This document shows, piece after piece, positions 8,935 to 16,990 of a stretch of DNA of 64,000 bases. The translations under genes were made by a program, and so were the position numbers. The stretch covers positions 5,329-69,328 of the forward strand of contig DASTPE010000079.1 of the NCBI GenBank assembly GCA_035762345.1, in the 5' to 3' direction. The notes under the pieces were generated by a model. It made no database searches, was not told the origin of the DNA, and was given only the letters and a program-made list of their open reading frames with translations. The DNA comes from SCGC-AG-212-J23 sp035762345. Its GTDB lineage: Bacteria > Pseudomonadota > Gammaproteobacteria > Burkholderiales > SG8-39. Within the stretch, counting starts at the first letter, position 1. The number at the start of each line of letters is the position of its first letter.

Positions 8935-9188
8935 ACGTCCTGATTCCGAGCCCGCTCCATTCCTACACCGAGCGAGCGAAGGTGCAAGCCGATGGAACGA
9001 CGCTCGCGGCGTTACTCGCCGATCTCGACCGTCGCTATCCCGGCATCCGCTTCCGTATGGTCGACGAGCAGGACCGCATCCGCCGCCACATGCGCGTGTT
9101 CGTGAACGGCGACCAGGTGTTCGAGCTTTCGCGGACGCTCGATCCCGCCGATGAAGTCGTCATCGTCCAGGCGCTGACTGGCGGTTGA
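8931..9188 (+). CDS. MoaD/ThiS-family ubiquitin-like protein
   Basis: An 85-residue beta-grasp protein starting at a GTG that overlaps the propeller gene's stop. Features are the ALLADLDRRYPGIR helix, the MRVFVNGDQ strand, the DPADEVVIVQAL strand and a C-terminal Gly-Gly. The diglycine tail is what MoaD and ThiS use for adenylation and thiocarboxylation. No MoaE, ThiG or MoeB/ThiF-like partner is nearby, so it is unlikely to be the organism's main molybdopterin or thiazole sulfur carrier. Translational coupling to the Asp-box propeller suggests a specialised carrier or modifier role; this is inference. Confidence 0.82.
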   Translation: MNVLIPSPLHSYTERAKVQADGTTLAALLADLDRRYPGIRFRMVDEQDRIRRHMRVFVNGDQVFELSRTLDPADEVVIVQALTGG

Positions 9189-9231
9189 TCGGCTAGCGGA
9201 AAATCTTCTGCGCAGGTAAGGTTCCGCCGCG

Positions 9232-10227
9232 ATGGCGATCGGAAACGCGCGCGCGGCTCTCATCCTTCTCGTTCTCGGCGCTGCCGTGGGCATCCCCCGC
9301 GATCTCGAAGCGCAGGGACAGAAGACAGCGCGCGTCGGGCGCCTGTCTGCGACCTCGGCGGAGACCGACGCGGCGAGCATGGCGGCGTTTCGCAGCCGCA
9401 TGCGCGAGCTGGGCTGGGTCGAAGGCAAGAACTTCACCCTGGTGGCACGCTACGCGGAGGGCCGGGCCGCCCGTCTGCCCGAGCTCGCCGCCGAGCTGGT
9501 GCGCGAGCGCTTCGACGTGATCCTCGCGGGCTCGAGCCCGGGGGCCCTCGCGGCGAAGCGGGCGACCGGTGCCATACCGATCGTCATGGTGACCACGGGG
9601 GACCCGGTTGTCGACGGCATCGTCAAAAGCCTCGCGCGGCCAGACGCCAACGTGACCGGCGTTACCGCGCTCGGTCAGGCGCTGAACACCAAGCGGCTCG
9701 AGCTGATCAAGGAAGCCGTGCCGGGCGCACGCCGGGTCGGCATGATCATCAATCCCGCGTCGCTTTACACCGCTCGTATCTTCCAGGATCGGGAGCGCGC
9801 GGCGCGCGCTCTTGCGCTCGACGTCCGGCTGTTCGAGGTGCGCGAGCCGGACAATCTCGACGCGGCTTTCGCCGCAGCGCGCACCGAGCGAATGGACGCG
9901 CTCATGGTGCAGACCAATGCGCTGTTCATCACGCACCGCAAGCGGATCGTGGAGCTGGCGGCGCGCAACCGCGTTCCGGCGATCTATGGCGAGCGCGAGT
10001 TCGTGCACGCCGGCGGCCTCATGTTCTACGGCGCGAGCCTTGGAGACATGTACCGCGAGGCCGCGGTCTACGTCGATAAGATTCTTAGAGGCGCGAAGCC
10101 TGCCGACCTGCCGATCGAGCAGCCGGCGAAGCTAGAGCTCGTCATCAATCTGAAGGCAGCGAAGGCGCTCGGCATCACTATTCCGCCCGCCATCCTGGCG
10201 CGGGCCGATCGCATCGTGGAAAACTAG
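9232..10227 (+). CDS. ABC-transporter-type periplasmic substrate-binding protein (PF04392 family)
   Basis: A 331-residue protein with an N-terminal hydrophobic signal segment (ARAALILLVLGAAVGI) and cleavage expected near DLEAQG. The body shows the PF04392 pattern: VGRLSATSAETDA, FRSRMRELGWVEGKNF, ARLPELAAELVRERFDVILAG, then IPIVMVTTGDPV and GLMFYGASLGDMYREAAVYVDKIL. These two-lobed periplasmic-binding folds are numerous as orphan genes in betaproteobacteria, and their ligands are mostly unknown. No permease or ATPase gene adjoins it. It follows the MoaD-like gene by 43 bases and converges with the dioxygenase gene. Confidence 0.85.
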   Translation: MAIGNARAALILLVLGAAVGIPRDLEAQGQKTARVGRLSATSAETDAASMAAFRSRMRELGWVEGKNFTLVARYAEGRAARLPELAAELVRERFDVILAGSSPGALAAKRATGAIPIVMVTTGDPVVDGIVKSLARPDANVTGVTALGQALNTKRLELIKEAVPGARRVGMIINPASLYTARIFQDRERAARALALDVRLFEVREPDNLDAAFAAARTERMDALMVQTNALFITHRKRIVELAARNRVPAIYGEREFVHAGGLMFYGASLGDMYREAAVYVDKILRGAKPADLPIEQPAKLELVINLKAAKALGITIPPAILARADRIVEN

Positions 10228-10229
10228 CG

Positions 10230-10994
10230 CTAGGTAAACACGTACGCGTCCATCGCGAGCACGCCGCTGTCGATCGCGTCGTACACGCGCTTGGGCCTGG
10301 CGTCCTCGGAGGCGGCGCCGAGCGCGAAGAAGAGCGGAAGGAAATGCTCGTCGGTCGGATGCGCGCGCGCACCGTGCGGCGAGCGCGAGCGGTATTCGAC
10401 GAGGCTCTCGACGTCTTTTCGCTTGAGCTTCTCGAACACCCAGGCTTGGAATTCACGCGCGTACGGCTCCGGCTTCCCCTGCCCGCGCGCCCAGTCGCGC
10501 AGGTTGTGCGTCAGGTGGCCCGAGCCGATGATCAGCACGCCTTCTTCGGACAGCTTCCTTACTGCCTTTCCGAGGTTCACGTGATGCCGCGGTCCGAGCG
10601 CGGGTTGCACCGAGATCTGCACCACCGGCACGTCGGCCCGCGGATACATATATAGAAGGGGCGACCACGCGCCGTGGTCGAGGCCGCGGCAGCCGTCGAT
10701 GCCCGCGGTGAAACCCGCATCCTTGAGGAACATCTGCGCGCGCTTCGCGACTTCCGGCGCACCGGGGGCAAGGTAGCGCAGGCGGTAGAGCGGCTCAGGG
10801 AAGTTGTAGAAATCGTGGATCGTCTCGGGCTTTTCCGAGCCTGTAAGCATCGGCAGATTGGTTTCCCAGTGCGCCGACGCGATGAGGATCGCCTTCGGCT
10901 GCGGCAACCGCTCGGCGAGCGCCTTCCACGCCTCTCCAGCCGCTCCCGGCTGGAGGGCGTGCATCGGCGAACCGTGAGAAACGAAAACGCTCAT
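10230..10994 (-). CDS. DODA-type extradiol ring-cleavage dioxygenase (LigB superfamily)
   Basis: A 254-residue, probably Zn- or Fe-dependent dioxygenase of the YgiD/4,5-DOPA dioxygenase group. Candidate metal and catalytic histidines stand in SHGSPM (N-terminus), ASAHWET, GLDHGAWSPL and GSGHLTHNLRD, all at the family positions. The reaction expected is extradiol cleavage of a catechol such as DOPA. It is the last gene of the pirin-DoxX-GST-dioxygenase operon and overlaps the GST gene by ATGA. The association with pirin, a cupin that can have quercetinase activity, fits handling of phenolic or quinone compounds. Confidence 0.88.
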   Translation of the reverse strand: MSVFVSHGSPMHALQPGAAGEAWKALAERLPQPKAILIASAHWETNLPMLTGSEKPETIHDFYNFPEPLYRLRYLAPGAPEVAKRAQMFLKDAGFTAGIDGCRGLDHGAWSPLLYMYPRADVPVVQISVQPALGPRHHVNLGKAVRKLSEEGVLIIGSGHLTHNLRDWARGQGKPEPYAREFQAWVFEKLKRKDVESLVEYRSRSPHGARAHPTDEHFLPLFFALGAASEDARPKRVYDAIDSGVLAMDAYVFT

Positions 10995-11608
10995 GCTGCT
11001 TTCTTCAGAAGTCCTTCGGCCTGAAGCGCTTCCTGCACTTTGGCCCGGGCGCCCACGCGCTTATGGTACGCGGCGATGTTCGGCCAGCGCACGAGGTCGA
11101 TGCCCTGGGACTTCGACCAGCCGATGAGCACGAACGCGTAGGCATCCGCCACGCTGAATTGTTTGCCCATCAGGTACTCCTTGCCGGCGAGCTGCTTATC
11201 GAGCCAGTCGAAGCGCGTGGCGATGTTCTCTCTTGCGATCTTCTTGTACTCCTCGGGCGTGTTCGGCTTGAAGAGCGGCGAGAACTGTTTGTGGACTTCC
11301 GAGGTAAGGAAGTTCAGCCACTCCTGGAGCCGGTAGCGCTCGAATGTCCCCCACTTGGGCGCAAGACCGGCATCGGGCTTCTGGTCGGCGAGGTACTGCA
11401 CGATCGCCGGGCCCTCGGTGAGGATCTCGCCGTTGTCGAGCTCGAGCGCGGGAACATAGCCGCGGCCGTTCACTTTCCAATAGTCGCCGCCGCCCTCGAT
11501 GGTCTTGTCCTTGGTGTTCACCTTCTTCAGCTCGACCCGGATGCCGAGCTCCCGCGCAACGATGTGGGGGGAAAGCGAGCACGCCCCGGGGGAATAATAA
11601 AGCTTCAT
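10991..11608 (-). CDS. Glutathione S-transferase
   Basis: A 205-residue bacterial beta-class-like GST. The N-terminal thioredoxin-like domain begins MKLYYSPGACSLSPHIVARELG, with Cys10 in the position of the beta-class catalytic cysteine. The G-site strand is YVPALELDNGEILTEGPAIVQYLAD, with the cis-Pro in VPAL. The C-terminal helical domain carries SVADAYAFVLIGWSKSQGIDL, the N-capping region. It catalyses glutathione conjugation or reduction of electrophiles in the cytosol. It is third in the pirin operon, 12 bases after doxX and overlapping the dioxygenase gene. The likely role is detoxifying quinones or aromatic electrophiles. Confidence 0.93.
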   Translation of the reverse strand: MKLYYSPGACSLSPHIVARELGIRVELKKVNTKDKTIEGGGDYWKVNGRGYVPALELDNGEILTEGPAIVQYLADQKPDAGLAPKWGTFERYRLQEWLNFLTSEVHKQFSPLFKPNTPEEYKKIARENIATRFDWLDKQLAGKEYLMGKQFSVADAYAFVLIGWSKSQGIDLVRWPNIAAYHKRVGARAKVQEALQAEGLLKKAA

Positions 11609-11620
11609 ATAATCAGCCTC

Positions 11621-12040
11621 CTATTGTGTAAGTAAGCGCTTCGTAATCGGGGTTCCGAAAGCGAATCGGCCATCGCCGAGCAACGCAAGCACAAGCGATG
11701 CCGCGATCAGGAATGCCGGGTATTCCCAGCCGCCGTTCGCGGCGCTGAACACCCAGCCGTTGCCGGCATGAACCCAGGTGGCGCCGAGCAGGATTGGAAT
11801 CAATGCCAGCGCGACGACGCGCGTGCCGATGCCCGCGACGAGCGCCACGCCGCCGATCAACTCGCCCCAGAACGTTACGTAGGCAAGCGCGCCCGGCAGG
11901 CCGAGCGACTCGAAGAACTGCGCCGTGCCCGGCAGCGTGAAGGTGAAGTACTTGAGCACGAGCGAGTGCGCGATGTACATCAGGCCGAGCGAGACGCGCA
12001 GAACCAGCGCGGCATACGGGGCGGTGCGGTTATCAATCAT
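11621..12040 (-). CDS. DoxX-family integral membrane protein
   Basis: A 139-residue protein with four predicted membrane helices: about residues 9-30 (ALVLRVSLGLMYIAHSLVL), 52-75 (YVTFWGELIGGVALVAGIG), 76-95 (RVVALALIPILLGATWVHAG) and 107-128 (PAFLIAASLVLALLGDG). The motif FFESLGLPGALAYVTFWGELIGG is typical of the DoxX/SURF4-like family, whose members are linked to thiol and redox stress membrane complexes. It overlaps the pirin stop by ATGA and precedes the GST gene, making a four-gene operon under the divergent LysR regulator. Confidence 0.9.
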   Translation of the reverse strand: MIDNRTAPYAALVLRVSLGLMYIAHSLVLKYFTFTLPGTAQFFESLGLPGALAYVTFWGELIGGVALVAGIGTRVVALALIPILLGATWVHAGNGWVFSAANGGWEYPAFLIAASLVLALLGDGRFAFGTPITKRLLTQ

Positions 12041-12897
12041 GACGTCGTTTTCTCCGTGGTTGGGATGGTTCCAAGGCGCCCGGCGTGGTAGTCGACGAAC
12101 GCCTGCTGGATTTCCTTCGGGGTGTTCATCACGAACGGACCGTAGCCTGCGACCGGCTCGTCGATCGGCGCGCCGTTCATCACGAAGACGATCGCGTCGG
12201 TCTCCGCGGTGATTGTTGCCCGGTCGCCTTTGCGCTCGAAAACGGCGAGCTCGCCGGCCGTTACGGCTTCTCCGTTCACTGCAATCTTTCCTTCGGGCAC
12301 GTAGAGCCCCGCGCTGTAACCGTCACGAAGATCGAGCTCAACGGCATTGCCTGCCTTCAGCGTGACAAGCAGGAGGTTGATCGGGGTGAAGGTTTGCGCC
12401 GGTCCTTTCACGCCGCGAAATTGCCCGGCGATGACGCGCACACCGTCGAGCACCGGGATGTCGCGCGCCGTCAGCGTCTGGTAGCGCGGCGGGGTCATCT
12501 TGAACTTCGCGGGCAGGTTGACCCAGAGCTGCAAGCCGTGGAAGCGGCCGCCACTGCGGGTCATCGCCTCGCTGTGGAACTCCTTGTGCAGCAGCCCGGC
12601 GCCGGCGGTCATCCACTGGACGTCGCCAGGACCGATGCGGCCGCCGTTGCCCGCGGTGTCCTCGTGCTCGACTTCGCCTTCGAGGAGCACCGTCACGGTC
12701 TCGAAGCCGCGGTGGGGATGCCAGCCCACGCCGCGCGGCTTCTCCGCGGGCCCGAATTCGGCCGGGCCGAAATGATCGAGCAGCAGGAAAGGCGATAGCT
12801 CGGGCTGACGCTGGTAGTCGAGCACCGTGTGGACGGGGAAGCCGTCCCCGACCCAGTGCCCTTCGGGTTTGCGGTAGATGCGGGAAATGTTTTTCAT
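12037..12897 (-). CDS. Pirin family protein (bicupin)
   Basis: A 286-residue cytosolic bicupin. I begin at ATG 12897 (MKNISRIYRKPEGHWVGDGF), since the longer frame upstream has no family similarity and runs through the promoter gap. Metal ligands are visible in WHPHRGFETVTVLLEGEVEHED (two His and the later His) and in DVQWMTAGAGLLHKEFHSE. The C-terminal cupin is present but lacks a His cluster, as usual. Pirins may act as quercetin 2,3-dioxygenases or as redox-sensing cofactors; which applies here is unknown. It is first in the operon with doxX, GST and dioxygenase genes, divergent from lysR. Confidence 0.93.
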   Translation of the reverse strand: MKNISRIYRKPEGHWVGDGFPVHTVLDYQRQPELSPFLLLDHFGPAEFGPAEKPRGVGWHPHRGFETVTVLLEGEVEHEDTAGNGGRIGPGDVQWMTAGAGLLHKEFHSEAMTRSGGRFHGLQLWVNLPAKFKMTPPRYQTLTARDIPVLDGVRVIAGQFRGVKGPAQTFTPINLLLVTLKAGNAVELDLRDGYSAGLYVPEGKIAVNGEAVTAGELAVFERKGDRATITAETDAIVFVMNGAPIDEPVAGYGPFVMNTPKEIQQAFVDYHAGRLGTIPTTEKTTS

Positions 12898-12972
12898 GCC
12901 TCGTAATATGAGGGTGCCTTGTATTGGGATAAAGTAGCGTAACAAGAACACATAATCCCTATTAGTGGGACA
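12898..12972. promoter_or_regulatory. Divergent pirin/lysR control region
   Basis: This 75-base AT-richer gap separates two divergent starts, the usual place for a LysR operator. Just before the lysR ATG lies TCCC-TATTAGT-GGGA, an inverted repeat at about 12956-12970 that is a candidate LysR-type site, although its T-N13-A spacing is not the canonical T-N11-A. Several A/T-rich hexamers (TATTAC on the reverse strand, TAACAA and CATAAT on the forward) could be -10 elements, and none has a clear partner -35. Confidence 0.4.
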
Positions 12973-13881
12973 ATGGACAAGCTCGTAGCGATTCGAGTTT
13001 TCGCGCAAGTCGTTGAATCAGGAAGTTTTGCCAAGGCGGCGGCCCGCCTCAGCCTGTCTACTTCCGCTACGTCCCGCCACGTCGCCGAACTCGAGGCCCA
13101 TTTGCAAAACCGGCTCCTCAACCGCACGACCCGGCGCGTAAGCCTCACCGAGAGCGGGCGCGCGTTTTACGAGCGCGCGGTGCAGCTCCTCGCCGATCTC
13201 GAGGAAGCCGAGCAGGAAGCCGCGCGCGCCGCAGTGGTGCCACGCGGCACGATCCGCCTCACCACCTCCGTCAATTTCGGCGTGCGACACCTCGCGCCGG
13301 CGATCGCAGAGTTTCTCGCCCGGCACGCGGAAGTGCGCTTCGACGTGTCGCTGTCGGATCGCGTGATCGATCTCATCGAGGAAGGCTTCGACCTCGCGGT
13401 GCGCATCGGCACCGCGGGCTCGGAAAACGTGGTGGCGCGCAAGCTCGGCGAAACGCGACTCGTGCCGTGCGCGTCGCCGCAGTACCTATCGGCCCATCCC
13501 ACGCCGAAGACACCCGAGGATCTCGCCGCGCACAATTGCTTTACCTACGAGTACGTCACGCCGCGCAACGTGTGGCGTTTTCGCGATGCCCCCGGAGCCG
13601 AGCGCGCGGTGCGGATCGCCGGCACGCTGCATTCGAACAACGGCGACCTGCTGGCGGAGATCGCAGCGCGCGGCTGCGGCATCGTGTTCGAGCCGGCTTT
13701 CATCGTGGGGCCTGACGTGCGCGCAGGGCGCCTGGTTCCCCTGCTGCAGGAGTTCACGCCTCCACCGGTGCCGATTTACGCCGTGTATCCGAGCCGCAAG
13801 CACCTCTCGGCCAAGGTGCGCACCTTCGTCGAGTTCCTGGTCGCGCGCTTCGAGCATTCGCAGGACTGGAGCTCGGCATGA
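12973..13881 (+). CDS. LysR-family transcriptional regulator
   Basis: A 302-residue LTTR. The N-terminal winged helix-turn-helix is MDKLVAIRVFAQVVESGSF, AARLSLSTSATSRHVAELEA and LQNRLLNRTTRRVSLTESG, which is classical. The effector domain (about 90-295) has the usual FAVRIG-like segment FDLAVRIGTAGSENVVARKLGETRLV and the HNCFTYEYVTP strand. It is divergent from the pirin operon with a 75-base gap, so it most likely controls that operon and itself. The inducer is unknown, perhaps an aromatic or quinone. It overlaps pldA by ATGA, so the phospholipase may be co-expressed. Confidence 0.93.
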   Translation: MDKLVAIRVFAQVVESGSFAKAAARLSLSTSATSRHVAELEAHLQNRLLNRTTRRVSLTESGRAFYERAVQLLADLEEAEQEAARAAVVPRGTIRLTTSVNFGVRHLAPAIAEFLARHAEVRFDVSLSDRVIDLIEEGFDLAVRIGTAGSENVVARKLGETRLVPCASPQYLSAHPTPKTPEDLAAHNCFTYEYVTPRNVWRFRDAPGAERAVRIAGTLHSNNGDLLAEIAARGCGIVFEPAFIVGPDVRAGRLVPLLQEFTPPPVPIYAVYPSRKHLSAKVRTFVEFLVARFEHSQDWSSA

Positions 13882-14963
13882 AGCGCGCGGGGCTTTTCGT
13901 TTTTCTGCTCGTTGTTCTGAGTAGCGTCCATGCCGCCGACTGGGTGATCGCCTCGCTCGCGCCGCGCGCCGACGCGGGCGGGCGCTTCGAGATCTTGGTC
14001 ATTGCGCCGCCGGACGCGACGCCGCCCGACGAGTTGCGCGTGCGCATCCAGGCCGACGTCGCCGAGGTCGATCTGGAGTTCAAGCCGCTCGCGCCCGCCG
14101 ACGGCGCGCGGCGCACCTACGTCGCGACCATGCCCGCGTTCGCCGCCGGGCCGGTCACGCTGCAGCTTGCCGATTTTCCGTCCAACACGCTCATGCTCGT
14201 CGCCGTGCGCCGCGACGCGCTGCAGACGCTGACCCAGCCGCTCGCCGGCAGCACCGAGCCGCCGCTTTCGGAGAACGAGCCGATGTACTTCATCGCCGGC
14301 TCGCGCGGCCCTACCACCGCGCGTTTTCAGATCTCCTTCAAGTACCGAATGTTCGACGCCACCTCGGGCTTCGGCCAGGGCCAACCGTGGCTCTCGGGCC
14401 TGTATCTGGGCTACACGCAAAACTCGCTGTGGGAGCTGTCGAGCGAGTCGGAGCCCTTCCGCGACACGAGCTACCGGCCGTCGCTCTTCTGGAAATGGGA
14501 GCGCACGAGCGGGACGGCGTTGTTCGACGGAGCGCGCGTGGGGCTCGAGCACGAGTCGAACGGCGACGAGGGCGAGCGCTCGCGCTCGCTGAATATCGCC
14601 TTCGTGCGCCCGGAATGGCAGTGGCGGCTGCGCGGCGGCGCGAGCTTCCAGTTCACGCCGAAGTTCTATGCCTATCTCGACAAGGATGAGAACCCCGATA
14701 TCGACGACTACCGCGGTTACGCCGACTGGCGGGTGCGCTACGACTCGGGCAACCTCTGGATCACCACCGCTGTGGTGCGCGTGGGCACCTCGGGCAAGGG
14801 CAGCTTGCAGCTCGACTTCGCGCGGCGCACGCGCGACTTCAGGTTCGGCGGCGTGAGCGGATACCTGTACGCACAGTACTTCAACGGCTACGGCGAGGAC
14901 ATCCTCGATTACAACGTGCGCGGCAGGGCGCAGTTCAGAGTCGGCTTCGCGATCGTGCCCTAG
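13878..14963 (+). CDS. pldA: Outer-membrane phospholipase A1 (OMPLA)
   Basis: A 361-residue exported protein with signal MKRAGLFVFLLVVLSSVHAA. The C-terminal two thirds form the OMPLA barrel: RFQISFKYRMFD, LYLGYTQNSLWELSSESEPFRDTSY, then GLEHESNGDEG with H225 and S227 as catalytic His-Ser and Asn228 following, and FYAYLDKDENPDIDDYRGY. OMPLA hydrolyses acyl chains of phospholipids mislocated to the outer leaflet and needs Ca2+ and dimerisation. Residues 25-130 form an extra N-terminal domain of beta-sandwich character, seen in many betaproteobacterial members. The ATG overlaps the lysR stop. A strong bidirectional terminator follows immediately. Confidence 0.92.
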   Translation: MKRAGLFVFLLVVLSSVHAADWVIASLAPRADAGGRFEILVIAPPDATPPDELRVRIQADVAEVDLEFKPLAPADGARRTYVATMPAFAAGPVTLQLADFPSNTLMLVAVRRDALQTLTQPLAGSTEPPLSENEPMYFIAGSRGPTTARFQISFKYRMFDATSGFGQGQPWLSGLYLGYTQNSLWELSSESEPFRDTSYRPSLFWKWERTSGTALFDGARVGLEHESNGDEGERSRSLNIAFVRPEWQWRLRGGASFQFTPKFYAYLDKDENPDIDDYRGYADWRVRYDSGNLWITTAVVRVGTSGKGSLQLDFARRTRDFRFGGVSGYLYAQYFNGYGEDILDYNVRGRAQFRVGFAIVP

Positions 14964-14966
14964 GAC

Positions 14967-14994
14967 AAAAAATCGGGTCTGATCCCGATTTTTT
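14967..14994. terminator. Bidirectional intrinsic terminator between pldA and the GNAT gene
   Basis: An 11-bp perfect inverted repeat has arms AAAAAATCGGG and CCCGATTTTTT and a six-base loop (TCTGAT). The A-run on one side and T-run on the other give a rho-independent terminator in both directions, fitting two converging genes. The right arm touches the GNAT stop codon. Its core GGGTCTGATCCC resembles the palindrome after mgtE at 18222. Confidence 0.88.
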
Positions 14995-15545
14995 CAGGTG
15001 TCTTCGGTGCGCGGCGGGCGCCACGTGTACGGCACCGGGCCGGGGGCCCGAAGGACGCGCAGCATGCGCAGAGCGCCTTCCTTGCGGCCTTCGCCGCTGC
15101 GGTAGTAGCCGGGTACGAGTACCGTCTCGTAGAACCCCATCGCACGGTAAAAGCGTCTCGCCGCGTCGTTTCCTGTGCGCAACTCCAGATGGATGCTCGC
15201 CATGCCGGCGACGCGCGCAGAGTCGAGCAGCCAGTCGAGCATCCGCTGGCCGATTCCGAGGCGCCGATGCGACGGACGCACCGCCAGCAACACGAGGTGT
15301 GCGCGCTCGTCGCCGAACTCCATGATGGCGAACCCAGCGATCGCGGTGCGCGCCGAAGATGCAGTGCCTTTAGCACCTTCGCACGCGACCACGGCGAGCG
15401 TTTCGCGGTCACGCATCGCGCGCAGCACGCGGCCCGCGTCGTACTTCCACCCGAGGCCCGACTCGATGAAGTCGCGGGACATCGTCGCAATTGCTTGCGC
15501 GTCGCGCGACTCGGCGGGCCGGATGGTGATGGCGCGGGGCGTCAT
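14994..15545 (-). CDS. GNAT-family N-acetyltransferase (RimI-like)
   Basis: About 183 residues. The acetyl-CoA-binding motif A is LVLLAVRPSHRRLGIGQRMLDWLLDSA (R/Q-x-x-G-x-G/A core: RRLGIG). It is followed by HLELRTGNDAARRFYRAMGFYETVLVPGYY, a RimI-like C-terminal arm with the conserved RFYRAMGF. Two in-frame ATGs (15554 and 15545) are possible. I take the inner one because the outer leaves only six bases to the divergent sulfatase start. The substrate is a protein N-terminus or small amine, unknown. It converges with pldA onto a shared terminator. Confidence 0.85.
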   Translation of the reverse strand: MTPRAITIRPAESRDAQAIATMSRDFIESGLGWKYDAGRVLRAMRDRETLAVVACEGAKGTASSARTAIAGFAIMEFGDERAHLVLLAVRPSHRRLGIGQRMLDWLLDSARVAGMASIHLELRTGNDAARRFYRAMGFYETVLVPGYYRSGEGRKEGALRMLRVLRAPGPVPYTWRPPRTEDT

Positions 15546-15560
15546 GACAGGCATTGTGCC

Positions 15561-16967
15561 ATGAGAAAATGGCCGCTGTCCTACGTGAAAACGCGAAAAA
15601 GGCCCAATCTCATCGTTGTCCTGGTGGACGACCTGCGGTTCGACGAGACGGGCGCGTCGGGTCATCCCTACATGAGCACGCCGAACATCGACCGGCTGGC
15701 GCACGAGGGCGCGCGCTTCGCCAACGCATTCCATACCACGCCGCTGTGCTCACCCAACCGCGCCTCGATCGTCACCGGCCAATACGCCTCGCGCCACGGC
15801 ATCATCGACAACGTCGGACGCGAGGCGATGAGCCACCGGCTCGCGAACTACCATCTCGAGTTGCAGCGCCTGGGCTACGAGACCGCGCACATCGGCAAAT
15901 GGCACATGGGCAATGACGCGGCGCCGCGTCCCGGCTATGACACCTGGATAAGCTTCCGCGGCCAGGGAACGATCACGAATCCGGTGTTCTGGGAAAACGG
16001 CGGCGAGAAGCAGCTCCGCGGCTACGTCACCGATCTCCTGAGCGAGCGCGCTGCCGAGTTCGTCGCGCGCCGGCGTGCGAAGCCGTTCGCGCTGTTCCTC
16101 GCGCACAAGGCGGTACATCCCGACGTGCAGCAAAAGCAGGACGGCACCATTGATCTCTCGACGATGCAGGGCTATGTGCTCCCCGCACGCCACGAAAATC
16201 TGTATCGCGGTGCAACGTATCCGCCGCGGCCCAACGTGAGACCCATAGCGCAGGTCCTCGAAGACAAGCCCGCCTGGCGCGAAGTATTCGAGCTTCGCGG
16301 CCGGCCCGAGAGCCGTGCGTTCCTCGACGGGCTGCAGAGCGGCACGCAGGAGGAGATCCGCCGGCGCGCAGCGATGTTGGCTTCGGTGGACGAGGGGATG
16401 GGCTTGCTTTTGCGCGAGCTCGACAAGACCGGGGTTCTCGACGACACGCTCATCCTCTTTCTCGGCGACAACGGCTTTTTCTTCGGCGAGCACGGCCTCG
16501 GCGCCGAGCGGCGCTTTGCCTACGAGGAGGGCATTCGCACCGCGTTCTTCGTGCGCTACCCGAAGCTCGCCAAGCCGGGCAGCGTGATCGAGTCGATGGT
16601 GCTCGCGCTCGACATCGCGCCGACCCTGATCGAGCTCGCCGGCGGGAAGCCAGGCCCGCAGATCCAGGGCCGGTCGATCGTGCCTTTGCTGAAAGGTCCC
16701 TCGCGTGACTGGCGCAAGTCCTTTCTGATCGAGTACTACAACGAATCGGCGTGGCCGTGGATCGTCGGCATGAGCTACAAGGCGGTCCGCACCGAGCGCG
16801 CCAAGCTCATTCACTGGGTGCACAAGCTGGGCGTCGACGAGCTCTACGACCTGAAGCGCGATCCGTATGAAATATGCAATGTCATCCGCAAACCGGCCTA
16901 CGGTAAAGTGCGCGCGCGTCTATACACCGAGCTAAAGAAGCTGGTGGGGGAGGCGGTCGGCTTGTAG
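15561..16967 (+). CDS. Sulfatase-family hydrolase (arylsulfatase-like)
   Basis: A 468-residue member of the alkaline-phosphatase/sulfatase superfamily. The formylglycine signature is C63-S-P-N-R in TTPLCSPNRASIVTGQYASR, where Cys63 would be oxidised by a sulfatase-modifying enzyme. Metal ligands D23 and D24 lie in LIVVLVDDLRFDETG. The later metal site is LILFLGDNGFFFGEHGLGAERR. The N-terminus MRKWPLSYVKTRKRPN has no signal peptide, so it is probably cytosolic. The start is set by the ATG at 15561, back to back with the acetyltransferase. The sulfate or phosphate ester substrate is unknown, and no maturase gene is nearby. Confidence 0.9.
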   Translation: MRKWPLSYVKTRKRPNLIVVLVDDLRFDETGASGHPYMSTPNIDRLAHEGARFANAFHTTPLCSPNRASIVTGQYASRHGIIDNVGREAMSHRLANYHLELQRLGYETAHIGKWHMGNDAAPRPGYDTWISFRGQGTITNPVFWENGGEKQLRGYVTDLLSERAAEFVARRRAKPFALFLAHKAVHPDVQQKQDGTIDLSTMQGYVLPARHENLYRGATYPPRPNVRPIAQVLEDKPAWREVFELRGRPESRAFLDGLQSGTQEEIRRRAAMLASVDEGMGLLLRELDKTGVLDDTLILFLGDNGFFFGEHGLGAERRFAYEEGIRTAFFVRYPKLAKPGSVIESMVLALDIAPTLIELAGGKPGPQIQGRSIVPLLKGPSRDWRKSFLIEYYNESAWPWIVGMSYKAVRTERAKLIHWVHKLGVDELYDLKRDPYEICNVIRKPAYGKVRARLYTELKKLVGEAVGL

Positions 16968-16990
16968 GCGCAGGAACCAAGGGGGCGGCA

